This document shows, one piece after another, positions 51,743 through 61,188 of a stretch of 64,000 bases of DNA; position 1 is the stretch's first letter, and the number at the start of each line of letters is the position of its first letter. This DNA is from Oceanospirillum sp048264105 (GTDB lineage: Bacteria > Pseudomonadota > Gammaproteobacteria > Pseudomonadales > Halomonadaceae). Where the stretch lies: assembly GCA_048264105.1 (NCBI GenBank), contig JBLXDJ010000009.1, forward strand, positions 1-64,000. Direction: 5' to 3'. The position numbers were made by a program, and so were the translations under genes. The notes under the pieces are model-generated. The model saw nothing but the letters and a program-made list of their open reading frames with translations. It had not been told where the DNA came from and ran no database searches.

Positions 51743-52662
51743 GTTGATGGTTCCTCTTGTTCTGCAGCGGCTTGATCCGCCTCATTCTGATCAGCAATCT
51801 GCTCTATCACCTCGACCAGAGCCGGGCGCCAGCTACGTTGCTTGATTCCGTAATGATCCATAATTTTCTGGCAACACATCTCACGGTGCAGCGCCTGCTT
51901 ACCGGCAAGACCGAGAGCTGCCGCTGAAACACCACGCACCTCTTCCATGCCAAGCAACAAGCCACGCTCCTGCGCCAGCTCGATAACCTGCTCAGCAAAA
52001 TGCGCGCGGGTGATCGGTTCGACACCGGCATAGTGATAGGTACCCCAGCAATCCGCTCCTGCATCCAGCTGCTGAATTATCGCGACAATGACGCGACTCG
52101 CATCAGACACAGCCGTTGGCGATAGCGTAATATCCGCAGCCTCCTGCAGATCCTGAGGCTGCTGCGCCTCGGCGATGATATGACGGATCCAGCCATCCGG
52201 CGTGGTGCTGTCAAACAAGGTTCCGAGTCGTAGAATAATATGGCGTTTCAGCAACTGACGAACTGCCTCTTCACCCTGCCACTTGGTTTCACCGTAGGTG
52301 TTCAGGGGATGAACGGTGTCTTTTTCCTGAAAGTTGCCATTACGCACATCACCGATCACTTCATCGGAAGAGATATGAATCAGTGCCGCGCCCTTATCCA
52401 GACAGATATGCGCCAGATGATCCGGCAAAATAGCATTCAGCTGCCAGGCACCGTCCGGGGCTTGCTCGATCCGGGTCAGGTCATCGAACTGAAGAGTATT
52501 TACGACAAATTCCGGAGCCGCTTCACTCAACTGGCGCTGTAGCTCGACGGCATCATTGGCATCCCCATCGAAAACGCTGCATCGAAGACCGCTAATGCCT
52601 TCGGCGTAACTGAGCAAACCTTTGGCAAGGCTGGACTCACTCTCGGTCAAAAAGATATGCAT
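51739..52662 (-). CDS. RmlD-like short-chain dehydrogenase/reductase family protein
   Basis: A 307-residue extended-SDR fold similar to dTDP-4-dehydrorhamnose reductase. HISSDEVIGD, HPLNTYGETKWQGE (with Tyr-x3-Lys), and RLGTLFDSTTPDG are recognisable. The N-terminal cofactor loop normally reads GxxGQxG but here is TESESSLAKG, so NAD(P)H binding in the usual way is doubtful. In this it resembles MAT2B-type relatives. No rml genes are nearby, so a rhamnose role is unlikely. A ~35-residue acidic C-terminal tail is present. It is coupled to plsC. Confidence 0.8.
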   Translation of the reverse strand: MHIFLTESESSLAKGLLSYAEGISGLRCSVFDGDANDAVELQRQLSEAAPEFVVNTLQFDDLTRIEQAPDGAWQLNAILPDHLAHICLDKGAALIHISSDEVIGDVRNGNFQEKDTVHPLNTYGETKWQGEEAVRQLLKRHIILRLGTLFDSTTPDGWIRHIIAEAQQPQDLQEAADITLSPTAVSDASRVIVAIIQQLDAGADCWGTYHYAGVEPITRAHFAEQVIELAQERGLLLGMEEVRGVSAAALGLAGKQALHREMCCQKIMDHYGIKQRSWRPALVEVIEQIADQNEADQAAAEQEEPST

Positions 52663-52703
52663 ACTAATCCGCTGCTCCTATCACCGTCCGTGCAAAACCC
52701 GGC

Positions 52704-52732
52704 TTTCTGCCAAACCTGATGGTCGGCAGAAA
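52704..52732 (-). terminator. Possible terminator after ssb
   Basis: TTTCTGCC and GGCAGAAA form an 8-pair stem 80 bases past the ssb stop on the minus strand. The T-tract behind it is weak, so this is tentative. Confidence 0.4.
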
Positions 52733-52812
52733 ACCTGAGGTTGCTGAAATTATGACCAGATCCTTTCTTAACCCCGTCACTTAAATCTTTACACTATTGT
52801 CTATGGTGATCG

Positions 52813-53550
52813 TTAGAACGGGATATCGTCATCGAAGTCATCGAAGCTTTGCGCCGGAGCACTGGCCGGTGAACCGAAGTTACCACCCTGAGGCTGCTGT
52901 GGTGCTGCCTGCTGAGGCGCAGGACGCGGAGCCTGTTGCTGAGGTGCAGCTTGTTGCGGGGCCGCCTGATGAGGAGCAGGTTGTTGTGGCGCAGACTGCT
53001 GAGGTGCAGACTGGGAATAATCCGGCTGCTGATACGGGTTAGCCGCTTGCTGAGGAGCCTGCTGCTGGAAATTATTTTGCTGAGGCTGCGCCATCGGTTG
53101 TGCGGCAGGGTTATTACCAAAGCCACCCTGCTGACCCATGTTCTGACCACCACCCATGTTCTGACCGCCGCCGGTGTTACCGTAACCACCGCCATTATCA
53201 CCACGGCCATCCAGCATCTGCATCTGACCGCTGAAACCGTCTACAACAATCTCAGTGGTGTATTTGTCATTGCCGCTTTGGTCCTGCCACTTACGGGTTT
53301 GCAGCTTACCTTCAACGTACAGCTTGGATCCCTTCTTCACATACTGGCTGACGATATCTGCCAGCTTGCCGAAAAAGACCACCCGGTGCCATTCCGTTTT
53401 TTCCTGACGCTGGCCACTGTTTTTGTCCATCCAGCTTTCGCTGGTCGCCAGGGTTACGTTAGCAACCGCACCGCCATTTGGCAGGTAACGTACTTCCGGA
53501 TCTTGGCCGACATTACCGACCAGAATGACCTTGTTAATACCACGGGACAT
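52813..53550 (-). CDS. ssb: Single-stranded DNA-binding protein
   Basis: A 245-residue SSB. The OB fold occupies about 1-110: MSRGINKVILVGNVGQDPEVRYLPNGG, TEWHRVVFFGKLADIVSQYVKKGSKLYVEGKL, and TEIVVDGFSGQMQML. A very long Gly/Gln/Pro-rich linker (about 115-235) includes repeated QQAAPQQ/QQSAPQQ units. The C-terminus is DDDIPF, which recruits SSB-binding repair proteins. The linker is longer than in E. coli (178 residues total), largely through tandem expansion. The MFS gene is 33 bases upstream. Confidence 0.96.
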   Translation of the reverse strand: MSRGINKVILVGNVGQDPEVRYLPNGGAVANVTLATSESWMDKNSGQRQEKTEWHRVVFFGKLADIVSQYVKKGSKLYVEGKLQTRKWQDQSGNDKYTTEIVVDGFSGQMQMLDGRGDNGGGYGNTGGGQNMGGGQNMGQQGGFGNNPAAQPMAQPQQNNFQQQAPQQAANPYQQPDYSQSAPQQSAPQQPAPHQAAPQQAAPQQQAPRPAPQQAAPQQPQGGNFGSPASAPAQSFDDFDDDIPF

Positions 53551-53583
53551 AACTTACTCCAAAATTCTGTATTCAGAATGAAC

Positions 53584-54948
53584 TCAGGCGATAGCTGCAG
53601 CCAATGCCTGATCATCAAATTGAGCTTTATCGATCTTCATGTAGGCGGCGTTCTCATCTTCGATGACTACCACCTCCTCTACGCCCGGCAATGCCAAAAG
53701 GCGGTTTACAAAACCATCAGTGTCATCTGACCAGTGCTCAGGCAAAGCAACCGCCTTACCTGTCAGGTGTTTCGGTGTCGCCATCGGCAATACCACGGCA
53801 GCCCAGATCAGAGCTAAAACGCCACACGCCATCAACACCGCATCGATGCCCCACTCGCCATAAAGCCAGCCACCGGCAGCTCCACCAACGAATGCACCAA
53901 AAAACTGACTACTGGAATAAACCCCCATCGCTGCCCCTTTTTGCCCGGCAGGCGAGATCTTACTGATCAGGGATGGCAGGCTGGCTTCCAACAGATTGAA
54001 CGCCATAAAGTAGAGAAACAGCAGTACAAAAAGCGCGTACTTGCTTTCTGCGGTTAAGCCGCCCATCAGTAACTGAGAGGCTGCAACCAGAGTGATTGCA
54101 AAGAGGAAAATCGGCTTCATTTTGCGCTTCTTTTCCGCCACGATAATAAAAGGCACCATGGCAAGAAATGAGAGAATCATAATCGGCAGATAGACCATCC
54201 AGTGGTGCTGCGTCAGGAGCCCCAGCTCCAGCATACGCAACGGGATCACCACGAAGGTAGCCGTCATAATCAGGTGCAGAATAAAAATACCGAAATCGAG
54301 ACGTAGCAGCTCTGGATGCTTCAGGATCTTTTTCAGCTGGCCTTTCTGTACGCCTGTATCTCTGTGCTTATCGTAACGCTGAGGGGTTGGCACCCATTTC
54401 CAGATGATCGCAAGGCCGCCACTGGCAAGCACCGCAGTAAACCAAAACAAACCCTCCAGGCCATAAGGCTGGGAAATAAGAGGGCCAAGCACCAGAGCAA
54501 CGGAAAACGAGATACCGATACTCATCCCGACAACAGCCATAGCGCGCATGCGCATCTGTTCACGGGTCAGATCAGACAGCAAAGCCATCAGGCTACTGGC
54601 GATCGCCCCACTCCCCTGCAGACAGCGACCAATAATAACGCCATAGATAGACTCCGACATCGCAGCAACAATACTACCGGCAATAAACAGCAGCAGCCCG
54701 AAAACGATGACCGTTTTGCGCCCGATCTTATCGGACAAAAAGCCGAACGGAATCTGCAAAAGAGCCTGAGTCAGGCCGTAACCACCAATCGCCATACCGA
54801 TCAAAGCGGGAGTTGCCCCTTCAAGATCTGAGCTGTAGATTGAGAGAACCGGCAGCACCATAAACAGGCCCAGCATGCGCAGTACATACAAGCCCGCCAG
54901 ACCGGTAACCGCCCGACGTTCACCGGTTGTCATTGCCTCAATACTCAT
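53584..54948 (-). CDS. MFS transporter with C-terminal YAM domain (YajR-like)
   Basis: A 454-residue major facilitator with twelve membrane segments in two halves. Motif A-like DKIGRKTVIVFG lies near residue 73, the linker near 190-215 is basic, and after TM12 comes a ~70-residue soluble domain. Its HWSDDTDGFVNRLLALPGVEEVVVIEDENAAYMKIDK is the ferredoxin-like YAM fold seen at the C-terminus of E. coli YajR. The transported molecule is not known. The gene lies between ssb and uvrA, the usual order in pseudomonads. ssb follows it on the same strand. Confidence 0.88.
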   Translation of the reverse strand: MSIEAMTTGERRAVTGLAGLYVLRMLGLFMVLPVLSIYSSDLEGATPALIGMAIGGYGLTQALLQIPFGFLSDKIGRKTVIVFGLLLFIAGSIVAAMSESIYGVIIGRCLQGSGAIASSLMALLSDLTREQMRMRAMAVVGMSIGISFSVALVLGPLISQPYGLEGLFWFTAVLASGGLAIIWKWVPTPQRYDKHRDTGVQKGQLKKILKHPELLRLDFGIFILHLIMTATFVVIPLRMLELGLLTQHHWMVYLPIMILSFLAMVPFIIVAEKKRKMKPIFLFAITLVAASQLLMGGLTAESKYALFVLLFLYFMAFNLLEASLPSLISKISPAGQKGAAMGVYSSSQFFGAFVGGAAGGWLYGEWGIDAVLMACGVLALIWAAVVLPMATPKHLTGKAVALPEHWSDDTDGFVNRLLALPGVEEVVVIEDENAAYMKIDKAQFDDQALAAAIA

Positions 54949-55188
54949 CCGGCTAATTTACCCCATAAAAACGAGAATAATCCCGACATCACAGTTGATG
55001 GCGGTTTTGAATAGCCGGACATTTTACTCCTGATAAGGGTGCTATTACCACCTTGATAAAAATCCCCTCGCCGCTGCGGTAAACACCCTGTTCTAACATC
55101 CAGTGTCTCTCTATAATGCTTAGCCCTACAACATTGGTGCTCTTCCATTTCATCAATGCCATCTGATTTAAGTTACAGCGGAAGGTCC

Positions 55189-58014
55189 ATGGATAAGATA
55201 CTGGTTCGCGGTGCACGTACTCATAACCTGAAAGACGTCAATATCGAGATTCCGAGGGACAAACTGGTGGTGATTACCGGTCTGTCGGGTTCAGGTAAAT
55301 CTTCTCTCGCTTTTGACACTCTGTATGCAGAAGGTCAGCGACGTTACGTTGAATCCCTGTCCACCTATGCCCGTCAGTTCCTTTCCATGATGGAAAAACC
55401 GGATGTCGATCACATTGAAGGTCTGTCACCGGCGATCTCCATTGAGCAGAAATCAACGTCTCATAACCCGCGCTCTACCGTGGGTACGATAACCGAGATT
55501 TACGATTACCTTCGTCTGCTGTTCGCCCGTGCGGGCACCCCTCACTGCCCAACTCACAGCCTGCCACTTGAGGCACAGGAAGTGAGTCAGATGGTCGATC
55601 ATGTTCTGGCTCTGCCGGAGGGCAGTAAGCTGATGCTTCTGGCACCGGTTGTTCGTGCCCGCAAAGGCGAGCACCTCAACTTGCTGGGGGAACTGAGAAG
55701 CCAGGGCTTTGTCCGCATCCGCATTAACGGGAAGGTCTATGAGCTGGACGATGTTCCCGCACTGGATAAGAACAAGAAGCACACGTTGGAAGTGGTGGTT
55801 GATCGCATCAAGGTGCGCGCTGATCAGCAACAACGACTGGCAGAGTCGTTTGAAACCGCACTTCAGCTTGCAGATGGCCTGGCCATTGTTCACTTCATGG
55901 ATGGCGAACAATCTGATATCAGCTTCTCCTCAAAGTTTGCCTGCCCTGAGTGTGGTTATGCGATTCAGGATCTGGAACCACGCCTTTTCTCTTTTAATAA
56001 CCCTGCCGGTGCCTGCCCGACCTGTGATGGTCTTGGTACGCATCAGTTTTTTAATCAGGACAAGCTGATTACCAATCCGGAACTAAGCTTGGCAGAAGGT
56101 GTTATCCGGGGCTGGGACAGAGGCAGCGTTTATTACTTCTCGATGCTGTCTTCTGTCGCCAAGCAGTTTGGCTTTAAGCTGGAAACGCCCTGGAAGGATC
56201 TGGAAGAAGAGCATCAGCAGCGTGTACTTCAGGGAACCGGTAGCACCAAGGTTGAGTTTGTTTATATCAACGACCGTGGCGATAAAGTCACCCGCTCTCA
56301 CCCCTTTGAAGGGGTTATACCCAATATGGAGCGGCGCTATCGCGAAACAGAGTCACAGATGGTACGCGAGGAGCTTTCAAAGTATCTGAGTATTCAGCAT
56401 TGCCCAAGCTGTGATGGTGCCCGACTACGCGAAGAGGCCCGCTATGTCAGTGTCGCTGATAAGCATATTCAGGATGTAGTGACCATGCCCATTGGCGAGG
56501 CCTACAACTACTATGGCGAGCTGTCTCTGGAAGGTCGTAAAGGTGAAATCGCTGATAAAATTCTGTCAGAAATCCGCCAGCGCCTACAGTTTCTCGTTAA
56601 TGTCGGGCTCGATTATCTGACACTGGAACGCAGTGCCGACACACTGTCCGGCGGTGAAGCTCAAAGGATTCGTCTGGCCAGCCAGATCGGCGCAGGGCTT
56701 GTTGGGGTCATGTATATTCTTGATGAACCCTCTATTGGCCTGCACCAACGGGATAATGAGCGCCTCATCAAAACCCTTACTCACCTCAGAGATCTGGGTA
56801 ATACCGTGATTGTCGTCGAGCACGATGAAGATGCCATTCGTAGCGCTGACTATCTGCTGGATATCGGTCCCGGGGCAGGTGTTCACGGTGGCCAGGTGGT
56901 TGCAGCCGGCACGCCTGAAGAAGTAATCGCCAATAAGGCCTCAGTGACGGGACAATATCTCAGCGGTGAAAAAGAGATCGCTGTCCCCAAATTCCGGATT
57001 CCTGCCCATCCTGATCAACAGCTCAAATTGAAGGGTGCCAATGGCAACAACCTGAAAGGGGTGGATCTGACCATTTCTGCAGGGCTGCTTACCTGCATTA
57101 CCGGTGTCTCCGGCTCCGGTAAGTCGACTCTGATCAATGGTACGCTTTATCCGATTCTGGCCCGCGAGCTGAACCGGAACACGACATTAAATCCTGCGGA
57201 ATACGCAAGCATTGAAGGGCTCGAGCTGTTCGACAAAGTGATCGATATCGATCAGAGCCCCATCGGGCGTACACCACGTTCAAACCCTGCAACCTATACC
57301 GGACTTTTCACCCCCATTCGTGAGCTCTTTGCCGGCACACAGGAAGCGCGCTCACGGGGCTATAAACCGGGGCGTTTCAGCTTCAATGTGAAAGGCGGAC
57401 GCTGCGAAGCCTGTCAGGGTGATGGCCTTATTAAGGTTGAGATGCACTTCCTGCCGGATATCTATGTGCCGTGCGATGTCTGTAAAGGAAAGCGCTATAA
57501 CCGTGAAACCCTTGAGGTCCGCTATAAGGGCAAAACGATCCATGAAGTGCTGGATATGACGATGGAGGATGCACTGGAGTTCTTCAGCGCAGTCCCGGCA
57601 CTTGCCCGTAAACTGCAGACACTGATCGATGTAGGCTTGTCCTATATCCGTCTCGGACAGAGTGCGACCACTCTTTCCGGTGGTGAAGCTCAGCGCGTTA
57701 AGCTGGCAAAAGAGCTTTCGAAGCGTGATACAGGCCAAACCATCTATATTCTCGACGAACCGACGACAGGTCTGCATTTTGCGGATATTCAGCAGCTGCT
57801 AACGGTACTCCAGCGACTGAGAGATCATGGTAATACGCTGGTCGTCATCGAGCATAATCTGGATGTGATCAAGACCGCCGACTGGCTGATTGACCTTGGA
57901 CCGGAAGGTGGTAATGGAGGCGGTGAAATCATTGCCGAAGGGACGCCTGAGCAGCTGGCCAGGATGGAACAATCCCATACCGGACGCTTTCTTGCTCCAT
58001 TACTTAAACGGTGA
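55189..58014 (+). CDS. uvrA: UvrABC excision nuclease subunit A
   Basis: A 941-residue DNA-damage sensor with two ABC ATPase modules. Walker A is GLSGSGKSSL (near residue 31) and GVSGSGKSTL (near 639). The signature LSGGEAQR occurs twice, and zinc knuckles are CPECGYAI and CEACQGDG...CDVCKGKR. The start at ATG 55189 follows GGAAGG and gives MDKILVRGARTHNLK, the UvrA N-terminus. An earlier in-frame ATG (55156) has no such site. A TATAAT at 55113-55118 is a likely -10. No LexA-type CTGT-N8-ACAG box was seen upstream, so SOS control is not evident. Confidence 0.98.
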   Translation: MDKILVRGARTHNLKDVNIEIPRDKLVVITGLSGSGKSSLAFDTLYAEGQRRYVESLSTYARQFLSMMEKPDVDHIEGLSPAISIEQKSTSHNPRSTVGTITEIYDYLRLLFARAGTPHCPTHSLPLEAQEVSQMVDHVLALPEGSKLMLLAPVVRARKGEHLNLLGELRSQGFVRIRINGKVYELDDVPALDKNKKHTLEVVVDRIKVRADQQQRLAESFETALQLADGLAIVHFMDGEQSDISFSSKFACPECGYAIQDLEPRLFSFNNPAGACPTCDGLGTHQFFNQDKLITNPELSLAEGVIRGWDRGSVYYFSMLSSVAKQFGFKLETPWKDLEEEHQQRVLQGTGSTKVEFVYINDRGDKVTRSHPFEGVIPNMERRYRETESQMVREELSKYLSIQHCPSCDGARLREEARYVSVADKHIQDVVTMPIGEAYNYYGELSLEGRKGEIADKILSEIRQRLQFLVNVGLDYLTLERSADTLSGGEAQRIRLASQIGAGLVGVMYILDEPSIGLHQRDNERLIKTLTHLRDLGNTVIVVEHDEDAIRSADYLLDIGPGAGVHGGQVVAAGTPEEVIANKASVTGQYLSGEKEIAVPKFRIPAHPDQQLKLKGANGNNLKGVDLTISAGLLTCITGVSGSGKSTLINGTLYPILARELNRNTTLNPAEYASIEGLELFDKVIDIDQSPIGRTPRSNPATYTGLFTPIRELFAGTQEARSRGYKPGRFSFNVKGGRCEACQGDGLIKVEMHFLPDIYVPCDVCKGKRYNRETLEVRYKGKTIHEVLDMTMEDALEFFSAVPALARKLQTLIDVGLSYIRLGQSATTLSGGEAQRVKLAKELSKRDTGQTIYILDEPTTGLHFADIQQLLTVLQRLRDHGNTLVVIEHNLDVIKTADWLIDLGPEGGNGGGEIIAEGTPEQLARMEQSHTGRFLAPLLKR

Positions 58015-58079
58015 AACTGTATCGCAGGTTTAGTCTGAAAAGCTGACCTGCATACAGCCAACCACGCACTGCATAAACG

Positions 58080-58115
58080 AAAATAGCCATACATCCCTGT
58101 GTGGCTATTTTTTTG
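58080..58115 (+). terminator. Terminator of uvrA
   Basis: AAAATAGCCATACA (58080-58093) pairs with TGTGTGGCTATTTT (58098-58111), with one wobble and loop TCCC, followed by more T. Confidence 0.9.
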
Positions 58116-58161
58116 TCTGTAGCTCTACATGGGCAGTTCAGGAGCAAACGACAGACACAAA

Positions 58162-58185
58162 AAAACCGACCCGAAGGTCGGTTTT
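58162..58185 (-). terminator. Terminator of the alpha operon
   Basis: On the minus strand ACCGACC-ttcg-GGTCGGT is followed by a long T run. It lies 20-40 bases past the rplQ stop and ends the ribosomal transcript. Confidence 0.92.
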
Positions 58186-58203
58186 GGGAAGAGAGAGTAA
58201 AAC

Positions 58204-58581
58204 TTACTCTTCTTCAGCTGCTACTGGACGGTCAACCAGTTCAACGTACGCCATTGGCGCGTTGTCGCCTGCACGGAAGCCGCATTTTAGGATGCGAACA
58301 TAACCGCCAGGACGATTCTGGTAACGAGGACCCAGATCAGTAAACAGCTTACCTACAGCTGCATCAGAACGAGTGCGGGCAAATGCCAGACGGCGGTTTG
58401 CTACAGAGTCGTTCTTAGCCAAAGTGATCAGTGGCTCGATGTGGCCACGCAGTTCTTTAGCTTTAGGCAGTGTAGTTTTAATCAGTTCATGTTCAACCAG
58501 GGAAACAACCATGTTCTTGAACATAGCCTTACGGTGTGAACTATTACGATTAAATTTACGACCACTCTTACGATGACGCAT
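58204..58581 (-). CDS. rplQ: 50S ribosomal protein L17
   Basis: A 125-residue large-subunit protein. MRHRKSGRKFNRNSSHRKAMFKNM is the diagnostic N-terminus, with basic rRNA-contacting residues, and RPGGYVRILKCGFRAGDNAPMAYVELVDR near the end is the conserved core. It is the last gene of the alpha operon, directly behind rpoA. The terminator follows. Confidence 0.98.
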   Translation of the reverse strand: MRHRKSGRKFNRNSSHRKAMFKNMVVSLVEHELIKTTLPKAKELRGHIEPLITLAKNDSVANRRLAFARTRSDAAVGKLFTDLGPRYQNRPGGYVRILKCGFRAGDNAPMAYVELVDRPVAAEEE

Positions 58582-58614
58582 TTTTCAGTTCCTTACCAAA
58601 CCGTGATGACTGAA

Positions 58615-59616
58615 TCAGGCAGAAGCCTTATCGTCACCCTTCAAACTTGCTGGCGGCCAGTTTTCCAACCGCATGCCCAGAGACAAACCACGAGACGCCA
58701 GAACATCTTTGATTTCAGTCAGAGACTTCTTACCAAGGTTCGGGGTCTTCAGCAGTTCTACTTCAGTGCGCTGGATCAGGTCACCAATGTAGTAAATGTT
58801 CTCGGCTTTCAGACAGTTTGCAGAGCGAACAGTAAGTTCCAGATCATCAACCGGACGCAGAAGAATCGGATCGATTTGATCTTCCTCTTCCTCAGGTTCT
58901 TGCTCTTTGTCAGTCTCAAGATCAACAAAGGCAGCCAACTGTTCTTGAAGGATTGTCGCAGAACGACGAATCGCTTCTTCCGGATCCAAAGTGCCATCTG
59001 TCTCAAGGTCGATAATCAGCTTATCGAGGTCTGTACGTTGCTCAACGCGAGCGCTTTCTACAACGTAAGAAACACGACGTACCGGGCTGAAGGTCGCATC
59101 CAGCTGCAGACGACCGATAGAACGGCTTTCGTCTTCAGGGGATTGGCGTGCATCAGCCGGCTCGTAACCACGACCACGCTGAACGCGAAGCTGCATTTTG
59201 ATCTCAGCATCATCATTCAGGTGAGCGATTACGTGCTCTGGATTAACGATTTCAACATCATGATCCAGCTGGATATCACCAGCTGTCACTGCACCAGGAC
59301 CTTTCTTATTCAGCGTCAGTACCGCTTCATCGCGGCCGTGCAACAGGATTGCAACATCTTTCAGGTTCAGAAGGATCTCAATAACATCTTCCTGAACACC
59401 TTCAACCGCACTGTACTCATGCAGAACGCCTTCGATCTCTGCTTCTACTACGGCACAACCCGGCATAGAAGACAAAAGAATACGACGTAGAGCATTACCC
59501 AGAGTGTGACCATAGCCACGCTCAAATGGTTCGAGAATTACTTTCGCACGAGTAGCGCTTACTTCTTCGACCTTAATTTCGCGTGGACGTAGAAATTCTG
59601 TCACTGAACGCTGCAT
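58615..59616 (-). CDS. rpoA: RNA polymerase alpha subunit
   Basis: A 333-residue subunit. The N-terminal domain (about 1-235) carries HTLGNALRRILLSSMPG for assembly. The C-terminal domain (about 250-325) has the DNA- and activator-contact helices, with SANCLKAENIYYIGDLIQRTEVELLKTPNLGKKSLTEIKDVL. The acidic linker (EPEEEEDQ) is normal. It lies between rpsD and rplQ in the alpha operon. Confidence 0.98.
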   Translation of the reverse strand: MQRSVTEFLRPREIKVEEVSATRAKVILEPFERGYGHTLGNALRRILLSSMPGCAVVEAEIEGVLHEYSAVEGVQEDVIEILLNLKDVAILLHGRDEAVLTLNKKGPGAVTAGDIQLDHDVEIVNPEHVIAHLNDDAEIKMQLRVQRGRGYEPADARQSPEDESRSIGRLQLDATFSPVRRVSYVVESARVEQRTDLDKLIIDLETDGTLDPEEAIRRSATILQEQLAAFVDLETDKEQEPEEEEDQIDPILLRPVDDLELTVRSANCLKAENIYYIGDLIQRTEVELLKTPNLGKKSLTEIKDVLASRGLSLGMRLENWPPASLKGDDKASA

Positions 59617-59656
59617 AGAACTACCTTTACTTAGCTGCCAGATGAATACTCAGAGA

Positions 59657-60277
59657 TTACTTGGAGTACAGCTCAACAATCAGGGACTCGTTGATATCTG
59701 CAGACAGTTCAGAACGCTCAGGCTTAGACTTGAACGTACCTTCCATCTTGCTGTTATCAACATCAACCCACTGTACGTCAGTACGCTGAGAAGCCAGTTG
59801 CAGTGCGTTCTTGATACGCAGCTGGTTCTTTGCTTTCTCACGAACTGAAACAACATCACCTGCTTTAACTTGGTAAGAAGCGATGTTCACCGTGCGGCCA
59901 TTTACCTGGATAGCCTTGTGGCTAACAAGCTGACGTGCTTCAGCGCGAGTGGAGCCAAAGCCCATACGATAAATAACGTTGTCCAGACGACTTTCCAGAA
60001 GCTGCAGCAGGTTTTCACCAGTTGCGCCCTTCAGACGAGCTGCTTCTTTGTAGTAGTTGCGGAACTGCTTTTCCAGAACGCCGTACATACGACGAACTTT
60101 CTGCTTTTCACGCAGCTGCAGACCGTACTCAGACAGACGTCCGCGACGCTGACCATGTTGGCCAGGAGCCGTTTCTGATTTGCACTTATTATCAAAAGCA
60201 GTAACACCGCTTTTCAGAAATAAGTCTACGCCCTCACGACGTGAAAGCTTGCACTTAGGGCCAATATAACGTGCCAT
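59657..60277 (-). CDS. rpsD: 30S ribosomal protein S4
   Basis: A 206-residue small-subunit assembly protein. MARYIGPKCKLSRREG is the usual start, and the S4 domain (about 96-160) has LESRLDNVIYRMGFGSTRAEARQLVSHKAIQVNG. In E. coli S4 also represses translation of the alpha operon by binding near rpsM. That control is plausible here but is not read from the sequence. Confidence 0.98.
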   Translation of the reverse strand: MARYIGPKCKLSRREGVDLFLKSGVTAFDNKCKSETAPGQHGQRRGRLSEYGLQLREKQKVRRMYGVLEKQFRNYYKEAARLKGATGENLLQLLESRLDNVIYRMGFGSTRAEARQLVSHKAIQVNGRTVNIASYQVKAGDVVSVREKAKNQLRIKNALQLASQRTDVQWVDVDNSKMEGTFKSKPERSELSADINESLIVELYSK

Positions 60278-60290
60278 CTAAACCGCCTCC

Positions 60291-60677
60291 TTATACACGA
60301 CGTTTCTTGGGTGGGCGACAACCGTTGTGCGGAATAGGTGTCACGTCAGTAATGTTGCCAACTTTGAAGCCAGCAGCGTTAAGTGCACGGACAGCAGACT
60401 CACGGCCTGGTCCTGGACCCTTAACTAGAACATCAACGTTTTTAACACCATATTCGGCTGCTGCAGTTGCAGCACGTTCACTAGCTACTTGAGCTGCGAA
60501 CGGGGTACTCTTACGAGAACCACGAAAACCCGAACCACCGGCAGTTGCCCAAGATAGGGTGTTGCCCTGGCGGTCAGTAATCGTAACGATCGTATTGTTA
60601 AAAGAAGCGTGGATGTGTGCAACACCGTCCACAACTGTCTTTTTAACTTTTTTACGGTTACGTGCTGGGTTAGCCAT
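60291..60677 (-). CDS. rpsK: 30S ribosomal protein S11
   Basis: A 128-residue protein of the small-subunit platform. GVAHIHASFNNTIVTITDRQGNTLSWATAGGSGFRGSRKSTPFAAQVA and the C-terminal GCRPPKKRRV are intact. The order is rpsM, rpsK, rpsD as in other gammaproteobacteria. Confidence 0.98.
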   Translation of the reverse strand: MANPARNRKKVKKTVVDGVAHIHASFNNTIVTITDRQGNTLSWATAGGSGFRGSRKSTPFAAQVASERAATAAAEYGVKNVDVLVKGPGPGRESAVRALNAAGFKVGNITDVTPIPHNGCRPPKKRRV

Positions 60678-60709
60678 AATGTATGTTTCCTGTAAAAAGC
60701 TTCACAAAA

Positions 60710-61066
60710 TTACTTGCGAATCGGTTTACGCGGACCTTTACGAGTACGCGCGTTAGTCTTGGTGCGCTGACCGCGAACGGGAAGGCTACGACGATGACGC
60801 AAACCACGATAGCAACCAAGGTCCATAAGACGCTTGATATTCATGCTAATTTCGCGGCGCAGGTCACCTTCAACAGTGTACTTGCCTACCTCGTTACGAA
60901 CCTGGTCCAGAACGTCTTCAGACAGTTCAGCAATCTTAGTGGTAGGCTCAACACCTACTGCTGCAAGAATGCTTTTAGCAGTGGTTCCACCAATACCATA
61001 GATATAGGTCAGCGAGATCACCGCATGCTTATTGTCGGGAATATTGACACCTGCAATACGGGCCAT
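60710..61066 (-). CDS. rpsM: 30S ribosomal protein S13
   Basis: A 118-residue head protein of the small subunit. MARIAGVNIPDNKHAVISLTYIYGIG and GLRHRRSLPVRGQRTKTNARTRKGPRKP are conserved. It is the first gene of the alpha operon. The leader before it contains a long hairpin (61131-61163) and could be an S4 target. Confidence 0.98.
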   Translation of the reverse strand: MARIAGVNIPDNKHAVISLTYIYGIGGTTAKSILAAVGVEPTTKIAELSEDVLDQVRNEVGKYTVEGDLRREISMNIKRLMDLGCYRGLRHRRSLPVRGQRTKTNARTRKGPRKPIRK

Positions 61067-61130
61067 TCAGCTATCTCCGATATACGAGCAATCGCTCTTT
61101 CAGTTTATTGTCCACGAAGGGCGCAAAAGA

Positions 61131-61163
61131 ATACTCCTTGATATCAGAAATATCAAGGAGTAT
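61131..61163. terminator. 14-base-pair perfect hairpin between rpmJ and rpsM
   Basis: ATACTCCTTGATAT (61131-61144) and ATATCAAGGAGTAT (61150-61163) form a perfect stem with loop CAGAA. On the minus strand it is followed by TCTTTTG, so it may attenuate transcription from the spc operon into the alpha operon. Both arms also contain GGAG, which could mimic a ribosome-binding site. Confidence 0.6.
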
Positions 61164-61188
61164 CGCCTTTCGTAACCCAAAGTCAGGA

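Noticed and set aside
51739..52662. Rhamnose biosynthesis (rmlBDAC) cluster
   Set aside because: No other rml gene is near and the cofactor loop is lost.
54949..55188. LexA box upstream of uvrA
   Set aside because: No CTGT-N8-ACAG or near match in the gap, so SOS control is not supported here.
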